Shown here: piece after piece, positions 4,360-10,296 of the stretch
How the letters are laid out: each line of letters opens with the position of its first letter
Numbering within the stretch: position 1 is the stretch's first letter
From: an uncultured Bacteroidales bacterium
GTDB lineage: Bacteria; Bacteroidota; Bacteroidia; Bacteroidales; UBA932
Direction of reading: 5' to 3'
Length of the DNA stretch: 12,573 nt
Assembly (NCBI GenBank): GCA_934702165.1
Contig: CAKUYG010000048.1
Location: 1-12,573 of the forward strand
Position numbers and translations under genes: made by a program
The notes under the pieces: generated by a model
Seen by the model: the letters and a program-made list of their open reading frames with translations, nothing else
What the model was told of the DNA's origin: nothing
Databases searched by the model: none

Positions 4360-6816
4360 TCAGAAGTCGAATCCGATCGAAGCGTAGGCTCCCCAGCCGA
4401 ATGCCTTTGACCAGTGGGCGTTGATCTTGATCGGGCCGCCGATGAAGTTGTATGCCGCCTCAAGTCCGACAGCTACGCAGTCCGGATTATATTCGGTGAT
4501 GAATCCGGAGAAGTTGTCGTTGCTTTCTTCGATGCCGGCCATCGCAGAGAGGTATAGTTTCTTGTATGGGTTGAACCTGCACTCCAGCACAGCGGTTGCG
4601 ATGTGGTCAGCCGCGAACGCCACATTGTTTACAGCGAAGAACGGAACCTGGAATTCAGTGAAGCGACCTTTTATGAAGCCTCCGAATATGTTGCTGTGCA
4701 TCAATGACATCTGTGCATCTATATTGTTGCTGTCAACCGCTCCGCTGTTGATGATGCTCCGCGCGTGCAGGTCGGTGATCAGCGCCACTTTGTCTCCGAG
4801 CGGAAATACTTTCTTGTAGTCTGCACCTATCGTGAGGATAGGGGTGAAGTCCTTCTCCCCAAACCGGAGAAAGTCGTAGTTGACTGCAAGCGCGAGACTC
4901 GCACCTGAGGACGGGTAATAATAGTCGTCGAAAGAGTACCAGTTGCCTTTTGCGAATGCTCCCATGAAATCGCCTTTCAAGGCGCTCTTGCCCAGATAGG
5001 AATCAATCATGCTGCCGATCACGGTGTTCTCGTTGAAAGAGTAGAAATCGTTTTTCAGACCGACTTTGAAGTTGGCCTTGGTCCACCTGACATCCGTCAG
5101 GTAGAACTGCTCCTTGTGTCCCCAGAACGATGCGTCCATCTCCATGGCGTCTGCACCCTCGGAGATGCTGCCCTTGTATCTGAATACCGATGCCTCGAGG
5201 TTGAGGGTAGGCATGCCCGCCTGATTGTAGGCGAAGTGTCCGGTGGCCTTGAGGTTCTGGCCTATCTTTGCGTTGAAGTTGAAACGCGGTCCGGTCAGGC
5301 GGTTGGTGTTCAGTCCTATGTTCATCAGCATTGATACCCATTCGATTGTGTCCATCCTGATTCCCAGACCTATGCTGTTGGTAGGGGACGTGGTGCATTC
5401 GAACACGAGATTGTACGGCTCTTCGCTGCCGAGCAGTGAATACTTGACGGATGAGAATGCCCCGGTTGCCTGAAGCTTGCACATGGCATCATCGATCTTG
5501 GCTTTGTCCAGACTGTCTCCCGGCATTATGCCGACCAGCCCGGAGAGCAGGCGCTCTTCGTGTCCGCTCACGCCTGTAAATCTCACTTCATCCACCTTGA
5601 CAGGGGTCATGGCTAGGTTGACGGCTTTCCGGCCTGTTTTTTCTTTGGCTTTTCCGACTTCGTCCCTCAATCTGAGCAGCTCGTCTTTCTTTCCGACAGC
5701 GGCCCTGTAACCTCTCGCCATCATCGTGTCCACTGCCGTCCTGTTGAAACTCAGCATGTTGTATTCAGATATGGCCGGTTTTATAAGTATGTCCGGGATT
5801 GGCACGTTCTTGTCAAAGGCGTCCTTGCCCAGCATGCTGATGAACTGGTTGACGATGTCTCCGAGATTGTTGATCTGGTCGTATCCGGGTTTGAGATCTG
5901 AGAGTTCCACACCTATTATATAGTCTGCGCCCATGGCCCTTGCGATGTCGGCAGGGAAATTGTTGCGTGTGCCCCCGTCCACCAGGATCATGCCGTCAGT
6001 ACGTACGGGAGCGAACAGGCCAGGGATTGACATGGTGGAGCGCATGGCGGTCTTGAGTGACCCCGAACCCCAGTTCTTGGCCTTGTTGGATACGACATCT
6101 GTGGCTACGCAGACGAACGGGGTGGGCAGGTCCCGGAATGCGATGCTGTCCTGGTAGCCTACCGTCAGGCTCGAGAGGAGATTGTTGACATTGAAGCCGT
6201 CGGCGTAGCCTGACGGCAGAGAGCTTATCAGCGACTGCCGCTCATCGATCATCCTGTCGGTCTCGCGGCTGCGGGTGTGTTTCTCGTCCAACACCTCGGA
6301 GGCGTTGTGGAAAGGTACTGTCACCACATATTTGGCATTGTACATCTTGGTGGCGTACGGGACGTATTTCTGCGGTATCGCATCGGAGAGCATGACGCCC
6401 CAGTCCTGCGAGGTGAAGAGTTCGGTGAACTCCTCCGTCCGGTATCCTATCGAATAGAGTCCGCCGATGAGTCCGCCGATGCTTGTGCCGAGCACCATGT
6501 CCACCGGCATGCCGATCTCTTCCAGATAGCGTATCACCCCTACTTCGGCAGCGCCCTTGGCGCCTCCGCCGGAGAGGAGCAGTGCAACCGTCGGCCTGTG
6601 CTCATGCGAGCGGATGTAATTCATTTTGCTTCGTATCTGTTTGATGAATACGGAGTCGCGTGAAGGGTCGGCGCTGTCCACCGACAGTCCGTTGGGATAT
6701 TGCTGCGCGGCTGCCCCGAGGCAGAAAATCATGGTCAGTGCCGCTGAGAGTGCTGACCTGCGAGCAGTCCGCAGGCTGCGAGGATGTCTTCCCCTCTCGA
6801 TGCTCTTATTGTGCAT
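4360..6816 (-). CDS. Patatin-like phospholipase fused to POTRA and Omp85-type outer-membrane barrel
   Basis: This is an 818-aa secreted protein. Residues 1-37 form a long, Arg-rich n-region plus the hydrophobic stretch ALSAALTMIFCLGAAA, with cleavage expected near AAA-QQ. The patatin domain (about 76-285) has the oxyanion glycine loop GGGAKG (83-88), the nucleophile elbow GTSIGG with Ser112, and the dyad partner Asp280 in DGG. After a helical, Lys-rich linker (about 370-400), VKVDEVRFTGVSGHEERLL onward to about 475 is one POTRA-like domain. The remainder (about 476-818) is an amphipathic, aromatic-rich barrel ending in Phe (ASIGFDF), as outer-membrane proteins do. The architecture matches the PlpD/FplA (type Vd) class of lipolytic outer-membrane proteins. 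In those proteins the patatin part is secreted or surface-displayed; whether it is released or lipid-directed here is unknown. The only plausible start, ATG at 6816, lies 82 nt inside rlmN; recX follows after 4 nt. Confidence 0.93.
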   Translation of the reverse strand: MHNKSIERGRHPRSLRTARRSALSAALTMIFCLGAAAQQYPNGLSVDSADPSRDSVFIKQIRSKMNYIRSHEHRPTVALLLSGGGAKGAAEVGVIRYLEEIGMPVDMVLGTSIGGLIGGLYSIGYRTEEFTELFTSQDWGVMLSDAIPQKYVPYATKMYNAKYVVTVPFHNASEVLDEKHTRSRETDRMIDERQSLISSLPSGYADGFNVNNLLSSLTVGYQDSIAFRDLPTPFVCVATDVVSNKAKNWGSGSLKTAMRSTMSIPGLFAPVRTDGMILVDGGTRNNFPADIARAMGADYIIGVELSDLKPGYDQINNLGDIVNQFISMLGKDAFDKNVPIPDILIKPAISEYNMLSFNRTAVDTMMARGYRAAVGKKDELLRLRDEVGKAKEKTGRKAVNLAMTPVKVDEVRFTGVSGHEERLLSGLVGIMPGDSLDKAKIDDAMCKLQATGAFSSVKYSLLGSEEPYNLVFECTTSPTNSIGLGIRMDTIEWVSMLMNIGLNTNRLTGPRFNFNAKIGQNLKATGHFAYNQAGMPTLNLEASVFRYKGSISEGADAMEMDASFWGHKEQFYLTDVRWTKANFKVGLKNDFYSFNENTVIGSMIDSYLGKSALKGDFMGAFAKGNWYSFDDYYYPSSGASLALAVNYDFLRFGEKDFTPILTIGADYKKVFPLGDKVALITDLHARSIINSGAVDSNNIDAQMSLMHSNIFGGFIKGRFTEFQVPFFAVNNVAFAADHIATAVLECRFNPYKKLYLSAMAGIEESNDNFSGFITEYNPDCVAVGLEAAYNFIGGPIKINAHWSKAFGWGAYASIGFDF

Positions 6817-7778
6817 AATATTCCGTTGTTGTTGAGTCTGTCCCTGAAGTCTTCCATCTTTTTCTCCGAAGTGGTCTCATACGGGAAATCAGGGATTTTG
6901 TGGAAGCGTATGAGATTGACGCGGCACTCCAGGCCGCGGAGCAGACGGATGAGGGCGTCGGCATGGCGCTTGTCGTCGTTGAAGCCGGAGAACATCGTGT
7001 ACTCGAAACTCACCCGCCGCTGCCCGCTGAAGTCGTATCTTTTCAGGAGGTCGATCACATCGGTTATCGGCCATGCCTTCTCCGCAGGCATCATCTCGAG
7101 GCGTTCATCGTGGAATGGGTTGTGGAGACTGACGGCTATGTGGCAGCGTTCTTCTTCAAGATATCTTTTGAGATTTGGAATCACGCCCACTGTGCTTACT
7201 GTCACCCTCTTCGGACTCCAGGCGAAGCCCCACGGTGCTGTGAGAACCTTGATGGCCGCGCTCACCTCATCGTAGTTGTCCATCGGCTCGCCCATGCCCA
7301 TGAATACTGCATTGGTGAGGTCGGCTGATTCGTCGATGCTCAGAAACTGGTTGAGGATGTCGGCGCGGGTCAGGTTGCCGTGGAAACCCTGGCGTCCGGT
7401 CATGCAGAAGCGGCATCCCATGCGGCATCCGGCCTGCGAACTCACGCATAGGGTTCTCCGTTCGTTGTCCGGTATCATGACGGCTTCTACCATGGACTCT
7501 TCTGCCCCGTCCGGTCTCGGACAGCAGACAGGAAAGAGGTATTTGGCCGTGCCGTCGGATGAGAGAGCCCTCCCGGCCGGAACTGAGATGCCGAGGTCGA
7601 ACCTGGCAGCAAGGCTCTCTCGTGCAGACTTGGAAATGTTGACCATCCTGTCCCAGGACTGCACTTTTTTGACATAGAGCCAATCAGCGAGCTGCTTCCC
7701 CACGAACGGCTTCAGGCCGCAGGCTGTGGCCGCTTCCTGAAGTTCTTCGAGGCTTTTCCCCAAGAGTTTTTCTTTCAT
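6735..7778 (-). CDS. rlmN: Dual-specificity 23S rRNA (A2503) / tRNA (A37) C2-methyltransferase RlmN
   Basis: This 347-aa radical-SAM methyltransferase has normal length. It makes 2-methyladenosine in the peptidyl-transferase centre of 23S rRNA and at position 37 of some tRNAs. The iron-sulfur motif CRMGCRFC supplies Cys118, Cys122 and Cys125. Cys111 (LCVSSQ) and Glu98 (MVEAV) occupy the positions of conserved active-site residues, and Cys336 in ASRGEDILAACG is the C-terminal methyl-carrying cysteine. GMGEP (161-165) is the SAM-contacting glycine motif, and AVSLHNPFHDERLEMMP (215-231) is a family signature. The ATG at 7778 was chosen because MKEKLLGKSLEEL begins the N-terminal HhH-like domain; longer in-frame sequence crosses the promoter region. 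It heads the rlmN-patatin-recX operon. The last 27 codons, including Cys336, overlap the next gene's signal-peptide region. Confidence 0.96.
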   Translation of the reverse strand: MKEKLLGKSLEELQEAATACGLKPFVGKQLADWLYVKKVQSWDRMVNISKSARESLAARFDLGISVPAGRALSSDGTAKYLFPVCCPRPDGAEESMVEAVMIPDNERRTLCVSSQAGCRMGCRFCMTGRQGFHGNLTRADILNQFLSIDESADLTNAVFMGMGEPMDNYDEVSAAIKVLTAPWGFAWSPKRVTVSTVGVIPNLKRYLEEERCHIAVSLHNPFHDERLEMMPAEKAWPITDVIDLLKRYDFSGQRRVSFEYTMFSGFNDDKRHADALIRLLRGLECRVNLIRFHKIPDFPYETTSEKKMEDFRDRLNNNGILCTIRASRGEDILAACGLLAGQHSQRH

Positions 7779-7804
7779 CCGACACTGCTTTATTTTAAGT
7801 CTTA

Positions 7805-7836
7805 CAAAATTAGAAACTGTTTTGATATTCTCCAAA
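7805..7836 (-). promoter_or_regulatory. rlmN-patatin-recX operon promoter
   Basis: The minus-strand -33 TTTG (7833-7836) and the exact -7 TAATTTTG (7805-7812) are separated by 20 bp, matching the Bacteroidota primary-sigma consensus closely. Transcription should begin near 7798, giving a leader of about 20 nt before the ATG at 7778. It interlocks with the recA promoter. Confidence 0.75.
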
Positions 7837-7851
7837 CTGTTCCTATCTTTG
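7821..7851 (+). promoter_or_regulatory. recA promoter
   Basis: The plus-strand -33 TTTG (7821-7824), a 19-bp spacer and an exact TATCTTTG (7844-7851) form the best consensus promoter in the window. Transcription should begin around 7855-7858, giving a leader of about 60 nt. The leader is A-rich near the start codon and lacks a Shine-Dalgarno sequence. I saw no obvious LexA-type palindrome. Confidence 0.78.
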
Positions 7852-7860
7852 TCTTGATTT

Positions 7861-7873
7861 GGCGCGTTGCGCC
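7861..7873 (+). other. GC hairpin near the predicted 5' end of the recA mRNA
   Basis: GGCGC-GTT-GCGCC is a perfect 5-bp inverted repeat in otherwise AT-rich leader DNA, a few bases after the predicted transcription start of recA. It could protect the 5' end of the message or be an operator half-site pair. There is no T-tract, so it is not an attenuator by itself. Confidence 0.4.
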
Positions 7874-7917
7874 ACGAACTATAGAAAAACTTATAATTAA
7901 TTAAAAACAAAGACTTT

Positions 7918-8946
7918 ATGGCTAAAGATGTTGAAGTACAGGGGCAGGATGTGAACGCTGCGAAACTCAAGGCGCTGCAGGCCACTATCGACAAGATTGA
8001 AAAAGATTACGGAAAGGGTACCATAATGACGTTGGGCGACCAGCCCAAATGGGATGTGCAGGTCATCCCCTCGGGGTCGATAGCGCTTGACCATGCGCTC
8101 GGTATCGGGGGATATCCGCGCGGGCGCATCGTGGAGATCTACGGGCCCGAGTCCAGCGGTAAGACGACTCTCGCTATTCACGCCATAGCAGAGGCACAGA
8201 AGGCCGGCGGCATAGCTGCCATGATAGATGCCGAGCATGCCTTTGACAGAAGTTATGCCCAGGCGCTCGGGGTCAACCTCGAGACTCTCCTCATCTCGCA
8301 GCCGGACAACGGGGAGCAGGCCCTTGAGATAGCCGACAACCTCATCCGGAGCGGTGCCATCGACATCATCGTCATCGACTCCGTGGCCGCCCTCACACCG
8401 AAGGCCGAGATCGAAGGGGAGATGGGCGACAACAAGGTCGGTCTCCAGGCGAGGCTTATGAGCCAGGCGCTCCGCAAACTCACGGCCAATATTGCGAAGA
8501 CCAACACCTGCTGCATATTCATCAACCAACTGCGTGAGAAGATAGGTGTGATGTTTGGCAATCCTGAGACCACCACCGGAGGCAATGCCCTCAAGTTCTA
8601 TGCATCAGTGCGTCTGGATGTGCGCCGAACCACCCAGCTCAAAGACGGAGACGAGGCCCTAGGCAACCGTACTAAGGTCAAGGTGGTCAAGAACAAGATG
8701 GCACCGCCTTTCAAGAAGGCCGAGTTCGACATCGTTTACGGCGAAGGCATCTCGCATATAGCCGAGATAGTCGATCTGGCCGTGTCTTTTGACATCATCC
8801 ACAAAAGCGGCAGCTGGTTCAGTTATAACGACCAGAAGCTTGCCCAGGGCATGGCCGCCGTCAAGCAGCTGCTCAAGGACAATGAGGAGCTCTGCCAGGA
8901 GATCGAGGCCAGGGTACGCGAAAAACTCAACACGGTAAAAGACTGA
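7918..8946 (+). CDS. recA: Recombinase RecA
   Basis: This 342-aa RecA is of standard length. The protein forms ATP-dependent filaments on single-stranded DNA and drives homologous recombination and repair. The P-loop is GPESSGKT (76-83), followed by IDAEHAFD (103-110) and the Walker B strand [10 protein letters not shown] (150-159). DNA-binding loop 1 spans about EGEMGD (166-171) and loop 2 [10 protein letters not shown] (213-222). [13 protein letters not shown] (202-214) is the family signature. The acidic C-terminal tail seen in enterobacterial RecA is short here (ending EKLNTVKD). The ATG at 7918 gives the expected short N-terminal helix. trpS starts 1 nt after its stop, so the two genes are co-transcribed. 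The divergent operon across the promoter region carries recX, the likely modulator of this protein. Confidence 0.98.
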   Translation: MAKDVEVQGQDVNAAKLKALQATIDKIEKDYGKGTIMTLGDQPKWDVQVIPSGSIALDHALGIGGYPRGRIVEIYGPESSGKTTLAIHAIAEAQKAGGIAAMIDAEHAFDRSYAQALGVNLETLLISQPDNGEQALEIADNLIRSGAIDIIVIDSVAALTPKAEIEGEMGDNKVGLQARLMSQALRKLTANIAKTNTCCIFINQLREKIGVMFGNPETTTGGNALKFYASVRLDVRRTTQLKDGDEALGNRTKVKVVKNKMAPPFKKAEFDIVYGEGISHIAEIVDLAVSFDIIHKSGSWFSYNDQKLAQGMAAVKQLLKDNEELCQEIEARVREKLNTVKD

Positions 8947-8947
8947 A

Positions 8948-10096
8948 ATGGGCAAGATCATACTTACAGGCGACCGTCCTACGGGCCGTCTCCACATAGG
9001 CCACTATGTCGGCTCTCTGCGCCGCAGGGTGGAACTCCAGAACAGCGGGCTCTACGACAAGATCTTCATCATGATCGCCGACGCTCAGGCCCTGACCGAC
9101 AACGCCGACAATCCGGACAAGGTGCGTGACAACATCATAGAAGTCGCTTTGGACTACATGTCGGCCGGGCTTGATCCGGACAAGTCGACACTTTTCATAC
9201 AGTCGCAGGTGAGCGAACTCACGGAGTTGACATTCTTCTACATGAACCTTGTCACTGTGCAGAGGCTCCAGCGCAATCCTACCGTCAAGCAGGAGATACA
9301 GCTGCGCGGCTTTTCCGACAGCGCTGACGGTTCGGACAACAAGGCCGGAACCCCGGTCGGATTTTTCTGCTATCCCATAAGCCAGGCTGCCGACATCACC
9401 GCCTTCAAGGCCGACACCGTGCCGGTGGGGGAGGATCAGGAGCCGATGATCGAGCAGACCAGGGAGATAGTTCGCAAGTTCAACTCCACCTACTCCCCGG
9501 TGCTTGTGGAGCCGGATATACTTCTTCCGGATCAGAGCGTGTGCCGCAGGCTTCCTGGTACCGACGGGCGGGCCAAGATGAGCAAGTCCCTGGGCAACTG
9601 CATCTACCTTGCTGATTCGGCGGAGACGGTATGGGCCAAGGTGAAGAGCATGTACACGGATCCGGGCCATCTTCAGGTAAGCGATCCCGGCAAGGTCGAA
9701 GGCAACACGGTATTCACTTATCTTGACGCTTTCTGCAAGCCGGAGCATTTCTCCATGTACGGGGACTGCTTCCACGGCAAGAAACAGAGTTTCGACTTCT
9801 CTTCGCTTGACGAGGTCAAAGCCCAATATAGGGCCGGTGGTCTCGGGGATATGATGATAAAGAATTTCCTCAATGCAGTGCTCAACGACACTCTTGCTCC
9901 AATCAGAGCCCGCCGGGCGGAGCTCGAAAAAGATATCCCTTATGTATATGAGGTGCTCCGCAAAGGGTCCGAAGTCGCTCGTGCCGCTGCGGCGCAGACG
10001 CTTTCCGAGGTCAAGCGTGCGATGAAGATCAATTACTTCGATCCGGATGTCCTCGCCTCCCTCACAAGGGAGCAGTCCGAACGTTACACAAAATAG
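8948..10096 (+). CDS. trpS: Tryptophanyl-tRNA synthetase
   Basis: This 382-aa class Ic aminoacyl-tRNA synthetase charges tRNA-Trp with tryptophan. The ATP-binding motif HIGH is at residues 16-19 within [15 protein letters not shown], and KMSKS is at 210-214 within [11 protein letters not shown]. Other family segments are [11 protein letters not shown] (41-51), [10 protein letters not shown] (108-117), [20 protein letters not shown] (146-165) and [13 protein letters not shown]. The PVGEDQ form and the roughly 380-residue length resemble the longer TrpRS group that I associate with Firmicutes and some Bacteroidales rather than the shorter E. coli-like form. A Ser/Asp/Gly-rich loop ([13 protein letters not shown], 122-134) seems longer than usual. 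The ATG is 1 nt after the recA stop, so translation is probably coupled to recA. A strong stem-loop follows the gene. Confidence 0.96.
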   Translation: MGKIILTGDRPTGRLHIGHYVGSLRRRVELQNSGLYDKIFIMIADAQALTDNADNPDKVRDNIIEVALDYMSAGLDPDKSTLFIQSQVSELTELTFFYMNLVTVQRLQRNPTVKQEIQLRGFSDSADGSDNKAGTPVGFFCYPISQAADITAFKADTVPVGEDQEPMIEQTREIVRKFNSTYSPVLVEPDILLPDQSVCRRLPGTDGRAKMSKSLGNCIYLADSAETVWAKVKSMYTDPGHLQVSDPGKVEGNTVFTYLDAFCKPEHFSMYGDCFHGKKQSFDFSSLDEVKAQYRAGGLGDMMIKNFLNAVLNDTLAPIRARRAELEKDIPYVYEVLRKGSEVARAAAAQTLSEVKRAMKINYFDPDVLASLTREQSERYTK

Positions 10097-10121
10097 CGAA
10101 AAGGTAACATAGCATTCCAGA

Positions 10122-10163
10122 GGCGGCCTGTCCGGTTTTCGGGCGGGCCGCCCTTGTGTGTCA
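10122..10163 (+). terminator. Probable intrinsic terminator of recA-trpS
   Basis: A 13-bp stem (10122-10134 with 10140-10152, including two G-U pairs) with loop GTTTT begins 25 nt after the trpS stop. It is followed by a T-rich but interrupted tract (CTTGTGTGTCATTGT). The stem is strong, the U-tract imperfect. Confidence 0.72.
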
Positions 10164-10222
10164 TTGTAACGCGCCCGTAGATTTATGTATCATTTGGGAA
10201 TACACCGTAACCTGCCAAAAAC

Positions 10223-10230
10223 TACTTTTG
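10223..10230 (+). promoter_or_regulatory. Bacteroidota -7 element (TACTTTTG) upstream of the susC-like gene
   Basis: An exact TAnnTTTG match lies 66 nt before the ATG. The nearest TTTG upstream (10193-10196) is 26 bp away, longer than the usual 19-21 bp, so an activator may be needed or another start used. The remaining leader (to 10296) is AT-rich and shows no other element that I can support. Confidence 0.45.
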
Positions 10231-10296
10231 CAATGTCTGACCACAGGCACGAAAACAGTTATGTAAATCATAATTTTAACCAAAGATCAATTTTTT

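Noticed and set aside
5003..5482. A 159-codon same-strand, out-of-frame ORF inside the patatin-Omp85 gene
   Set aside because: The product is Gln/Arg/His-rich low-complexity sequence, expected from a frame-shifted reading of the barrel region; the host frame is intact.
7779..7994. N-terminal extension of rlmN into recA
   Set aside because: The added residues run through both promoters and into the opposite-strand recA gene; RlmN similarity begins at the ATG at 7778.
7897..8529. A 210-codon open frame antisense to the first part of recA
   Set aside because: It covers recA coding DNA and has no family resemblance; it is a codon-bias shadow of recA.
8927..9826. A 299-codon open frame on the minus strand across trpS
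   Set aside because: It is fully antisense to an unmistakable trpS and the predicted protein is Leu/Val/His/Arg-rich with no recognisable domain, the usual mirror of GC-rich codon bias.
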